Below are positions 27,895 to 35,227 of a DNA stretch of 64,000 bases, piece by piece. The DNA comes from an uncultured delta proteobacterium. Its GTDB lineage: Bacteria; Bdellovibrionota_C; UBA2361; OMII01. Made by a program: the position numbers and the translations under genes. The stretch lies in assembly GCA_903904735.1 (NCBI GenBank), contig CAIVDM010000016.1:62001-126000 (forward strand), read 5' to 3'. The notes below the pieces were generated by a model. That model worked only from the letters and a program-made list of their open reading frames with translations, searched no databases and had not been told where the DNA came from. The stretch's first letter is position 1. The number at the start of each line of letters is the position of its first letter.

Positions 27895-28106
27895 GTAAAA
27901 ATGCCGCGGGACTTCCCGACACTGTCTCGATCGAGACCAGGGAGCCGCCTGTACCATACGCATCATTGCCTGTCGGCGACTGCGGGGTTCCTGCGCTCCC
28001 AAAACACATTCATCTTCGCCAGACCTCTGATGAGAACTACGCCGGCTACGATCACCTGCTCCCGACGATCAGTCGCCTCCTTGAGGCGCCACACCCAATC
28101 GAGAGT
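27895..28106 (-). ncRNA. Candidate structured RNA (6S-like?) or long ndk leader
   Basis: The 350-bp gap between coaD and ndk has a near-consensus promoter whose expected start is about 28106, 240 nt before ndk. The start of the transcript (CTCGAC then TCTCGAT) can pair with its far end (ATCGAGA then GTCGGG). It also contains local hairpins such as CGCCTC-AAG-GAGGCG. A small stem CGGGAAGTCCCG and a T5 run (27896-27900) lie near the expected end. Closing the two ends of a roughly 200-nt molecule is like 6S RNA, but I see no decisive sequence signature. It could equally be an untranslated leader of the ndk operon. Confidence 0.35.
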
Positions 28107-28112
28107 CGAGAG

Positions 28113-28141
28113 ATTATAGACGGCTAACGGCAGCAACTCAA
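28113..28141 (-). promoter_or_regulatory. Strong sigma70-type promoter upstream of ndk
   Basis: On the minus strand TTGAGT (28136-28141) and a perfect TATAAT (28113-28118) are separated by the ideal 17 nt. Transcription would begin near 28106 and run toward ndk and the LPS-core genes. Confidence 0.75.
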
Positions 28142-28216
28142 GCCACCGAAGAACGGTAAAAGCGTTTTAATATCAAAGTATTAGGCTAGTCCAGTCGAAC
28201 AACACGCACAGCGTTG

Positions 28217-28768
28217 TTAACGAACTCCTCGGCGTGAGACCGACTGCTTAGCTCGCCACTTCTCTTTCAGGGCTCGTTCCACGACTGGAGGGACCATGTC
28301 CGAGACGTCGCCTCCCAGCAGCGCGACCTGCTTGACCACAGTTGAACTAATGTACGAGTTCTCCTCCCTAGCCGCCAAAAAGAACGTCTCGACGTCGGGG
28401 GAAAGCTTTCTATTAATGAGAGCCATCTGGGCCTCGTAGTCGAAATCCGAAATCGCCCGAAGTCCTCGAATGACTACCCGACTGTTAACGCTCTTCACAA
28501 AATCAACCAAAAGACCCGAAAAGCTCACCACCGAGACTCGCCCTTTGTATCGAGAGACCTGGCGCTTGATCAAATCAACCCTCTCCTGATCCGAGAACAA
28601 AGCATTCTTCGATGGGTTATTAAGCACTCCGACGACGACTCGCCCGAATATGGTTACAGAGCGATCTATAATATCCACATGCCCATTCGTAAGTGGATCA
28701 AATGACCCTGGGAAAACCGCTACTACGGAAGCGGGACTGGTACTTCTTCTTGGTGAGGTCTTTGCCAT
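28217..28768 (-). CDS. coaD: Phosphopantetheine adenylyltransferase
   Basis: This 183-residue enzyme makes dephospho-CoA from 4'-phosphopantetheine and ATP. The nucleotidyltransferase motif AVFPGSFDPLTNGHVDII contains the T/HxGH signature. VIRGLRAISDFDYEAQMALINRKL and ENSYISSTVVKQVALLGGDVS are family hallmarks. A 14-residue N-terminal tail (KTSPRRSTSPAS) is longer than usual. It lies upstream of the ndk promoter on the same strand and is probably a separate transcription unit. Confidence 0.97.
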   Translation of the reverse strand: MAKTSPRRSTSPASVVAVFPGSFDPLTNGHVDIIDRSVTIFGRVVVGVLNNPSKNALFSDQERVDLIKRQVSRYKGRVSVVSFSGLLVDFVKSVNSRVVIRGLRAISDFDYEAQMALINRKLSPDVETFFLAAREENSYISSTVVKQVALLGGDVSDMVPPVVERALKEKWRAKQSVSRRGVR

Positions 28769-28939
28769 AGCTAGGGTCTCGCTGATAGCACCCCCATTAA
28801 TCGGGCGCTGCCTACCGCTACTTCTACCCCAGAATTTTCCCCTCCTCCAGCCCCCTTTACCTCAGAGGCTCTATGTACAAATATTAACAAGGGAGTAGGC
28901 TACCAAAGGTCAACAAACCTCTCCCCTCAGGAAATAGCT

Positions 28940-29188
28940 ATGGAAATCTGCCGACTCGCGGCGAAACAGAAGCGGTACAAAGATATTCTCTCCTTCACGG
29001 AAACCGAAGTGCGAGATGAGCAGCTTCGCGGCAGCCTTTTGTCGGCTCTAGCGTTGTATCGAACTACCCTGGCCCAGCGCTGGAAAACTCCCTCTTCCGC
29101 GGTCGAATTGGACACGACCCTGATATCACTTGAACGAACACTAGCGGAACTTCACAACCAGGCTCGCCTCAAAACTGCCCAAAGGTGA
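28940..29188 (+). CDS. Small protein of unknown function
   Basis: This 82-residue protein starts at the ATG at 28940, preceded by AGGAAA with 6-nt spacing. It is charged and helical (EICRLAAKQKRYKDILSFTETE ... LDTTLISLERTLAELHNQARL), with no membrane segment. Its stop codon overlaps the next gene, which suggests a two-gene operon. I do not recognise a family. Confidence 0.6.
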   Translation: MEICRLAAKQKRYKDILSFTETEVRDEQLRGSLLSALALYRTTLAQRWKTPSSAVELDTTLISLERTLAELHNQARLKTAQR

Positions 29189-29193
29189 TGGCA

Positions 29194-29778
29194 ATGGAAG
29201 AGAACACTCATACTAACCACGCTCAACCCACGACCCTCGCTGAACAGAAAGCCTCGGTTATCTTCATGGCGTTCTTACTTATAGTTTCGGCGGTCACCGC
29301 TTCAGTGGTGGGCTTCAGGGTCAAGCAAGCTGACCTCACCCGAAAGGCAACAGAGCTTGAGGTCTACACGCGTTTGGGTGGCTCGTTTGAAAAGGCCAAC
29401 ACATTGGGTTTTTCCCTATTTCAGGAAGGCGCGCCAGCAGAACGGAACACCTTTGTGCTCGCCTACGAGGTAAATTGGCGGGCGCGCACTTTTGGTCTCT
29501 ATCGCGTTTTAGAGACCACCCCTACTTCTCTCATGGAGGAAACGATCAAAAGCTTATTCGCGATCAACGCGACAGAGGCGGCTCATTCAACTGAGGACGC
29601 GTGGAGCTCGTTTCAAAAACCGATGCCTGGAACTGAGGACGGCTCACGGCGTAAGAATGTGAACCCAGAAGCGGCGCGGTACGCGAAGCAGTACGACCGA
29701 TATCTCGCTCGCGATACGGAGGTAAAGCTATTCGCGTATCTTCGAGATCACCGCGGAACGATTGCCCCTAACAAATAA
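29194..29778 (+). CDS. Single-pass membrane protein of unknown function
   Basis: This 194-residue protein has one transmembrane helix near residues 23-42 (ASVIFMAFLLIVSAVTASVVGF) and a long, probably periplasmic, C-terminal region. AAGG eight bases upstream favours the ATG at 29194; the ATG at 29188 overlaps the previous stop (TGATG). The outer part has FVLAYEVNWRARTFGLYRVLETTP and is otherwise unremarkable. It is coupled to the small gene at 28940. Function unknown. Confidence 0.68.
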   Translation: MEENTHTNHAQPTTLAEQKASVIFMAFLLIVSAVTASVVGFRVKQADLTRKATELEVYTRLGGSFEKANTLGFSLFQEGAPAERNTFVLAYEVNWRARTFGLYRVLETTPTSLMEETIKSLFAINATEAAHSTEDAWSSFQKPMPGTEDGSRRKNVNPEAARYAKQYDRYLARDTEVKLFAYLRDHRGTIAPNK

Positions 29779-30038
29779 GAGGCTCATCCAACTCAAGGTT
29801 AGTCGAGTCCAATCCCTGCTAGCATGAGAGCGAGACTTAGAGCGATTATGAAATGCTGTGTATTGAGGATGCGTGGAGAGTAACTGGCGGGCCTCTTTCC
29901 CTCTGAGAGTGGCCCAACGTGAAACAGGCGCCGTCTGGGTAGTCGCCACTGTTGAAACAGTTCCGCGGCAGATACGCTCAGTCCGCAGAGCCGCCGGAGA
30001 GAGGTCCCCGCTCCAGCGACGCCGCGGCATTTGCCGAA
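29779..30038. other. Gene-free stretch with self-complementary segments
   Basis: There is no convincing coding frame in these 260 bp between the convergent gene at 29194 and bTHX. It is rich in short inverted repeats, for example ACTGTTGAAACAGT at about 29949-29962 and GGGCC...GGCCC near 29889-29917. It may be the structured 3' end of the bTHX transcript. I could not find a promoter or a T-run that would define an RNA gene. Confidence 0.3.
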
Positions 30039-30200
30039 CTACTTAGTTTTCTTGGCTACCGGGGTCTTTTTCAGGGTCGTGCTCGTCGCAGGCTTACTCG
30101 CGCCCTTTGGTAACGACGTAGCTACCCGGTGCTTGCGAACATTGCCGTATGACGCCTTGAATATCTTTCCACGCTTGGTGCGGCTATCGCCTCTTCCCAT
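30039..30200 (-). CDS. Small ribosomal subunit protein bTHX
   Basis: This 53-residue basic protein begins MGRGDSRTKRGKIFKASYGN, which matches bTHX (Thx) of Thermus and other bacteria (MGKGDxxTxRGKIxxGxYG). bTHX binds near the head of the 30S subunit. The N-terminal 25 residues are the conserved core. The remaining 28 form a Lys/Ala/Thr/Pro-rich tail (KPATSTTLKKTPVAKKTK) not present in the short Thermus form. The ATG at 30200 is chosen over a longer frame because the family starts exactly here. It is divergent from the DUF971 gene. Confidence 0.85.
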   Translation of the reverse strand: MGRGDSRTKRGKIFKASYGNVRKHRVATSLPKGASKPATSTTLKKTPVAKKTK

Positions 30201-30260
30201 AAAAACTCCCTGACTAAAATATAAATCTAACTCGAAAGGTCTTACTGGAGACCCGTATAC

Positions 30261-30290
30261 GTTATAGCCAGCAGCGGCTTTTGATAGCAA
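30261..30290 (-). promoter_or_regulatory. Promoter for bTHX
   Basis: On the minus strand a -35 TTGCTA (30285-30290) and a -10 TATAAC (30261-30266) are separated by 18 nt, placing a start about 55 nt before the bTHX ATG. Confidence 0.6.
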
Positions 30291-30297
30291 CCGCTAT

Positions 30298-30325
30298 TTT
30301 ACCTGCCACGCCCGTACTGTATACT
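30298..30325 (+). promoter_or_regulatory. Promoter for the DUF971 gene
   Basis: TTTACC (30298-30303) and TATACT (30320-30325) are separated by 16 nt. The start would be near 30332, just before the GGAG at 30335. It is back-to-back with the bTHX promoter. Confidence 0.5.
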
Positions 30326-30343
30326 TCCAAGGATGGAGCTAGC

Positions 30344-30694
30344 ATGCGCATGACCAAAGAAACCAACGCGATACCGCGGCAAATTAAACGACAGGGATCG
30401 AGCGGATTGCTTGTCACGTGGGCTGACAACTCCGAGTCGCAGCTATCGAGCGAAACACTCCGTCGACAATGCCCATGCGCCGAGTGCCGAGAGAAACGAG
30501 GAGATGACTCCCACGCGAAACCACTCACGGGCAAAAAACGCTCTCTGTCGATAGTTCAAAACACTCGCGAGGAGCAGTTAGGACTGGAGACCATTTGGGG
30601 TGTAGGACAATACGCTATTGGAATCCGGTGGAATGACGGACACGATTCGGGGATTTACACCTTCGAACTCTTGGCGCAACTAGCGGGTCGCTAG
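30344..30694 (+). CDS. DUF971-family protein
   Basis: This 116-residue protein matches DUF971 (gamma-butyrobetaine hydroxylase N-terminal-like domain). It has LVTWADNSESQLSSETLRRQCPCAECREKRG and IWGVGQYAIGIRWNDGHDSGIYTFELL, with the CPCAEC metal-type cysteines. Members are linked to Fe-S carrier proteins or appear as stand-alone domains; the role here is unknown. The ATG at 30344 follows GGAG with 5-nt spacing; an ATG at 30350 is an alternative. Confidence 0.9.
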   Translation: MRMTKETNAIPRQIKRQGSSGLLVTWADNSESQLSSETLRRQCPCAECREKRGDDSHAKPLTGKKRSLSIVQNTREEQLGLETIWGVGQYAIGIRWNDGHDSGIYTFELLAQLAGR

Positions 30695-30750
30695 GCACTG
30701 CTTCGCGTTAAACACCGCTAGGTCTTTCAACATTATAAAGCGAATTTAGA

Positions 30751-30769
30751 GACGCTCGGCTCGAGCGTC
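30751..30769. terminator. Perfect hairpin between convergent DUF971 and infA genes
   Basis: GACGCTCG-GCT-CGAGCGTC is an 8-bp perfect stem with a 3-nt loop, midway between two convergent stop codons. Neither side has a strong T-run, so it is at best a weak bidirectional terminator or an mRNA 3' stabiliser. Confidence 0.4.
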
Positions 30770-30810
30770 ATCATACGAGTACCAGCCTCGCCTACTAAAT
30801 TCCAGACGTC

Positions 30811-31068
30811 TTAAGCCGTTGGCTCTGGGTCTGTGCTCGGTCCTCGACCGCGCACTTCAGCTATTCGGCGAACGATGCGCCCCTTGCTGAGATCGTAGGG
30901 AGAGATCTCTACTACTACTTTGTCCCCAGGAAGAACTCGGATGTAGAACTTACGCATCTTTCCGGCTAAGTGAGCGAGCACTTCGTGACCATTATCACAC
31001 TGAACTCGGAATGCGTTCGGAAAGCACTCCTTTACCACTCCATTTAACTCTATCGCGTCCTTTGCCAT
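30811..31068 (-). CDS. infA: Translation initiation factor IF-1
   Basis: This 85-residue OB-fold protein has [42 protein letters not shown] and [13 protein letters not shown], all typical of IF-1. It binds the 30S A site during initiation. It is 13 residues longer than the E. coli factor because of a Gly/Pro-rich tail ending [13 protein letters not shown] precedes the ATG at 31068. accA lies 154 bp upstream, separated by an inverted repeat. Confidence 0.97.
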   Translation of the reverse strand: MAKDAIELNGVVKECFPNAFRVQCDNGHEVLAHLAGKMRKFYIRVLPGDKVVVEISPYDLSKGRIVRRIAEVRGRGPSTDPEPTA

Positions 31069-31172
31069 GCGTACCTATTTCCGTTGTTCTTTTATCTGCA
31101 CTCAGTGCCACCTGGTCTGCTTTCAATAACGAGGTGGGAGCCTACCGCCGCTTCCCGGCGAAAGCAACTGAG

Positions 31173-31206
31173 GAGCCCAGCCATCGGGATTCCCAGGCCT
31201 GGGCTC
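31173..31206. repeat. Inverted repeat between accA and infA
   Basis: GAGCCCAG and CTGGGCTC pair perfectly over 8 bp around an 18-nt loop that itself contains CCCAGG/CCTGGG. There is no T-run, so it may be an RNA structure in the accA 3' end or infA leader rather than a terminator. Confidence 0.4.
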
Positions 31207-31222
31207 ATAAATGGCCGCCCCC

Positions 31223-32212
31223 TTAATTATCCCCTGTAAACGGTCCCATCCGTCTAAACTTCTCATAGCGCTTAGCCACGAGATCCTTCACCGAAAGCTT
31301 CGACAAAGGCTCCAGATTACGCACCAAAGCGGCGCGTAGTAGCTCAGCCGCCTCTTTGTGGTTGCTATGCGCCCCACCGACTGGCTCCGGCACGATTTCG
31401 TCAATCAAGTTAAGCCTCTTAAGGTCCTGCGCGGTAACATTGAGTGCCTCAGCCGCCATGGATGCTTGCTCTACAGAAACTTCAGCCTTGTCCGCGGAAT
31501 GGTACAGAATCGACGCGCATCCCTCGGGCGTTATAACTGAATAACAGGCGTTTTCTAGCATCATGATCCTATCGCTAACACCAAGCGCCAAGGCACCCCC
31601 GCTCCCGCCCTCTCCGATCACAACACTAATGATTGGTATCGTTAACTCTGACAGCACAAGTAAGTTCCTGGCTATGGCCTCAGCTTGCCCGCGCTCCTCA
31701 GCCTCAAGCCCCGGAAACGCCCCTTGCGTATCGATCAGGGTAATAAGGGGGAGACCAAACTTTTCCGCCATTCCGAAAAGACGTAGCGCCTTACGATACC
31801 CCTCGGGATTAGGCATCCCGAAGTTACGCTTGAGTCGCTCAGCAGTTGTACGTCCGCGTTGGTGACCAACGATCATGACCGGAACCTCACCTAAGCGAGC
31901 CGTTCCTCCCACGATAGCGGGATCATCACGGAACGCCCGATCGCCGTGGAGCTCCATAAAATCGGTGAAGATGAATTTAATATAGTCCAGCGTGAATGGT
32001 CGATCGAAATGTCGTGAGAGCTGTACCCGCTGGTAAGCGCTCAACTTGCCGTATATCTCTTTCCGAATCTTAGAGACCTTCGCCTCTAGGGCGGCATATT
32101 CGTGGCGGCGAGACTGATCGCCCCCTGCTAATTCATCCCTCAATCGCTCCAGCTGATACTCCAACTCAACCAGTGGACGCTCAAACTCTAACGGATGCTC
32201 TATAGGACTCAT
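31223..32212 (-). CDS. accA: Acetyl-CoA carboxylase carboxyltransferase subunit alpha
   Basis: This 329-residue subunit joins AccD to move carboxyl from biotin to acetyl-CoA in the first step of fatty acid synthesis. Motifs are RPFTLDYIKFIFTDFMELHGD, VMIVGHQRGRTTAERLKRNFG, LPLITLIDTQGAFPGLEAEERGQAEAIA and VIGEGGSGGALALGVSDRI. AGGA precedes the ATG at 32212 by 9 nt. It lies downstream of miaA on the same strand, after a 151-bp gap, and no accD is nearby. Confidence 0.97.
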   Translation of the reverse strand: MSPIEHPLEFERPLVELEYQLERLRDELAGGDQSRRHEYAALEAKVSKIRKEIYGKLSAYQRVQLSRHFDRPFTLDYIKFIFTDFMELHGDRAFRDDPAIVGGTARLGEVPVMIVGHQRGRTTAERLKRNFGMPNPEGYRKALRLFGMAEKFGLPLITLIDTQGAFPGLEAEERGQAEAIARNLLVLSELTIPIISVVIGEGGSGGALALGVSDRIMMLENACYSVITPEGCASILYHSADKAEVSVEQASMAAEALNVTAQDLKRLNLIDEIVPEPVGGAHSNHKEAAELLRAALVRNLEPLSKLSVKDLVAKRYEKFRRMGPFTGDN

Positions 32213-32363
32213 GCGTGTATATCCTGTGCGTTATCGAGGGCACTAACTGCCCTCTATCCAAGGACGTGATGATTCCACACCTTTACTAGCTAGGTCAAAG
32301 GGTAAGACTCCGAAAAACCTCGAGCAAAAGCGCTGTAACTCCTCGAAACCCTGAGGTTTTGCT

Positions 32364-33413
32364 TTACGTTTCCTGACGGACCATTACATACCAAACCTCT
32401 GTCTTCTCAAGCGGCCTCATGAGTCGCTCCTGCACAGAGGCGATTAATTCGGATTGCGTGACGCTTAACGCGCGAAAACTTAACATCCGCCGCCAAGCCC
32501 GACTCGGAAACGAGTCAAACCCGGAGACCTCCACTCCCTCAAGCTCTGAAGATGGTCGCACACCCCAGTCTCGCTTGGGCGGTTCGTTTCGCCAGTATGT
32601 CATCTGACGCTTCGCGAAACGCCTCGTATGAAGCGCTATCTCTTCAGCGAGATTCTCCTCTGCGAGCTTACCATCGAGAACCGCGCACGCCTCGTGATAT
32701 CCGAGCGTGCCGAGGGCTGGTACATGACCGTATTTGCCGAGCACTCGCTTGGTCTCATCAAGCAAGCCATGGTCAACCATAAGACGAGAGCGCTCATTGA
32801 TTCGGCGGTAAAGCTCATCCCGTGGGCGACACAATACCAGCGCTAAAGACACGTTTTCCCGGGGGCTAAAGGCGTGCTCGGCGAATATCTCACTCGGTCG
32901 CCTTCCAGTCATTCGAGCTATCTCGACAGCCCTGGAGACTCTCTGCAGATCCCGTTGGTTTAGACGCTCCGCCGTCAGTGGATCAACCCGCCGAAGCTCC
33001 TCGTACATTTCAGCTGGGCTTAGACGCGATACCGCCTCTCGCACCTCGGGCGGCGTCGGCGGCACGTTCGCCAACCCGTGCAGCAGTACGGTAAAATACA
33101 TACCCGAGCCCCCAACAAGCACAGGCATACGCTCTCTCCTCGAGACATCGGTAATCGCCGCTTGAGCGACGGCGCGAAAGTCGGCGACATTCACCGCGTG
33201 CTCAGGACTGAACACATCCAGAGCATGGTGAGGTACTCCACCTCGCTCGATGACCGATAGTTTAGCGGACCCAATGTCCAGCTCGCGATACACCTGCACT
33301 GAATCAACATTAACCACTTCGCCCTTGAGCGCGTGACACATTGATATCGATAGTTCACTTTTTCCGACCGCCGTGGGACCACATATCGCCAGGGTCTTGT
33401 ATGGCTCGGTCAT
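32364..33413 (-). CDS. miaA: tRNA dimethylallyltransferase
   Basis: This 349-residue enzyme isopentenylates A37 of tRNAs that read UNN codons. It has the P-loop ICGPTAVGKSELS, VNVDSVQVYRELDIGSAK, VLVGGSGMYFTVLLHG and the C-terminal RFAKRQMTYWRN. The ATG at 33413 is fixed by the TAATG junction with the mutL stop codon, giving translational coupling. A longer frame inside mutL is not needed. The C-terminal 60 or so residues after the RQMTYWR motif extend beyond the E. coli form. Confidence 0.96.
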   Translation of the reverse strand: MTEPYKTLAICGPTAVGKSELSISMCHALKGEVVNVDSVQVYRELDIGSAKLSVIERGGVPHHALDVFSPEHAVNVADFRAVAQAAITDVSRRERMPVLVGGSGMYFTVLLHGLANVPPTPPEVREAVSRLSPAEMYEELRRVDPLTAERLNQRDLQRVSRAVEIARMTGRRPSEIFAEHAFSPRENVSLALVLCRPRDELYRRINERSRLMVDHGLLDETKRVLGKYGHVPALGTLGYHEACAVLDGKLAEENLAEEIALHTRRFAKRQMTYWRNEPPKRDWGVRPSSELEGVEVSGFDSFPSRAWRRMLSFRALSVTQSELIASVQERLMRPLEKTEVWYVMVRQET

Positions 33414-35227
33414 TATCGGTCTCGCCCAAACCAACGCTCCACCGCCTCTCTCGAGAATTCGGTTACACACGGTCGCCCGTGAGGACATGCTCCGGAAAGC
33501 TCCGCCGCGTCGAGCTGCGCGAAAAGCGCGTACGCCTCATGCTTCGTAAGAGCGTCTCCCGACCGCACGCTCGCGTGACACGCCAAGCGGGCCGCCATAT
33601 GATCGATTCGCTCCTCAAGCCGCTCTCTCCATCCGGCGACGACCTGCTCAACCGCGAACTCCTTCAGTAGTGACGCGCATGATCGATGCGCCAAGATACT
33701 GGGGACGCCATGTACCACGATCTCATCGATTCCCCGCTGTGTGATCTCAAAAGCCAGCTCTCGAAGAGCGTCTTGCTGTTCCATCAGAACCACCACCTGC
33801 TCCTCGGAAAGTCGAAAAACCTCCGGAATCAACAACTTTTGCACGACAAGCGCTCCAGTAGCTCTCGCCTCGCGAATCCTATTGTAATTCACCCGCTCAT
33901 GCGCCGCATGCATATCCACGACCACAAGCCGCCCCTTGAGCTCACAGAGCAGGTAGCACTCAAGCGCCTGTCCGATATAGCGAAGATCCGAAAAACGGAA
34001 CGCTTGTCGCTCCTTCGTGTCAAACAGATACTGAGGTGTCGAAACAATCGGCTTATCTGAATATGTCTCTCGTGGGGATGCAACGACATCGACCGCCCTG
34101 GTCGACGGCGTCTCAATCATCGACAGGGATTCCGGCACCGATGAGTGTCCCCACAGAGACGGCGCTGTCGCCACTTTAGACTGAACACGAGGAGAATCCT
34201 CTCGCGCGCCGACAACAACAGCAGCACTCTCCTGCAGTAACGCCATGGGCCGTTTAATACTTCGAACGCCGGTCAATACCGCGCCGCGGACCACCGCGAA
34301 TATCTGGTCAGGTCTTCGAAAACGGACCTCACTTTTTTGAGGATGCACGTTAACGTCGACATCCTCGGGACTCATGGTGATAGATACATAGCCGACCGGA
34401 TACTCACGATCTTTGAGCATCGAGTCGTATCCTTCGCGCACCGCGCGCATGATTAGCTTGTCGCTTATGAGACGACCATTCACCACGATCACTAACCCTG
34501 AAGCGTCTGATAATGCTTGTCCAGGGTGACTGACCATGCCTTCCACGGCGATACCACTCTCACGCAGAGAAATTGGCATCAGGTCGGCTGGAAAGACCTG
34601 TCGCGCTCGCTGCTCCAAGGAGGTAACTGGTGGAAGATTGAGCACTTCATCGCCATCAGCGACTAATCGATAGCGAACTCCAGGACGTCCTAAACTCGAA
34701 TGCGCCAACCAAGTGCGAATTCTCGCCAGCTCCGAGCGAGGAGACTTAAGAAATTTTCGACGCGCGGGCATATTGAAGAAGAGGTGCTCGACCTCAATCT
34801 CTGTCCCCTTGCTCCACGCGCAGCTTTGAACATTCACCAGTCGACCACCGCGAAAGATAACCTCCGTTCCAACGTCATCCTCGGCCCGACGGGTGCGGAG
34901 TTTTATCTTAGACACCGCCGCGATGGACGCTAAGGCCTCGCCACGGAACCCGAGCGTTGAGAGAGTCATCAAATCCTCAATGGCGGAAACCTTCGAGGTC
35001 GCGTGCCGCTCAAACGCGAGGATCGCCTCGTCGCGGTTCATACCACAGCCATCATCTCGAACACTCAATCGGCTATGTCCACCAGACTCAAGGGTCACGA
35101 ACACGTCTGACGCTCCGGCGTCGATGGCGTTATCCACCAACTCTCTCACGACCGACGCCGGTCGCTCGACCACCTCGCCCGCGGCAATTTGATTGATGAC
35201 AGTATCTGGAAGTACCTTAATTCTCAT
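33413..35227 (-). CDS. mutL: DNA mismatch repair protein MutL
   Basis: This is a 604-residue GHKL ATPase with the N-terminal INQIAAGEVVERPASVV, ELVDNAIDAGA, DDGCGM and TLGFRGEALASIA motifs, a central linker, and a C-terminal dimerisation/endonuclease domain. The nuclease motif DQHA(X)2E(X)4E reads DMHAAHERVNYN, so Gln and the last Glu are changed, while CPHGRP is kept. The ATG at 35227 overlaps the htrA stop by four bases. It works in methyl-independent or strand-directed mismatch repair; mutS is not in the window. Confidence 0.95.
   Translation of the reverse strand: MRIKVLPDTVINQIAAGEVVERPASVVRELVDNAIDAGASDVFVTLESGGHSRLSVRDDGCGMNRDEAILAFERHATSKVSAIEDLMTLSTLGFRGEALASIAAVSKIKLRTRRAEDDVGTEVIFRGGRLVNVQSCAWSKGTEIEVEHLFFNMPARRKFLKSPRSELARIRTWLAHSSLGRPGVRYRLVADGDEVLNLPPVTSLEQRARQVFPADLMPISLRESGIAVEGMVSHPGQALSDASGLVIVVNGRLISDKLIMRAVREGYDSMLKDREYPVGYVSITMSPEDVDVNVHPQKSEVRFRRPDQIFAVVRGAVLTGVRSIKRPMALLQESAAVVVGAREDSPRVQSKVATAPSLWGHSSVPESLSMIETPSTRAVDVVASPRETYSDKPIVSTPQYLFDTKERQAFRFSDLRYIGQALECYLLCELKGRLVVVDMHAAHERVNYNRIREARATGALVVQKLLIPEVFRLSEEQVVVLMEQQDALRELAFEITQRGIDEIVVHGVPSILAHRSCASLLKEFAVEQVVAGWRERLEERIDHMAARLACHASVRSGDALTKHEAYALFAQLDAAELSGACPHGRPCVTEFSREAVERWFGRDR

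Noticed and set aside
27855-28127. 90-codon plus-strand frame in the ndk-coaD gap
   Set aside because: It starts inside ndk, has no ribosome site and runs against the strong minus-strand promoter; non-coding RNA is likelier.
32281-32345. Possible terminator after miaA
   Set aside because: AAAACCTC and GAGGTTTT can pair, but the loop is near 27 nt and alternative pairings compete; too weak to list.
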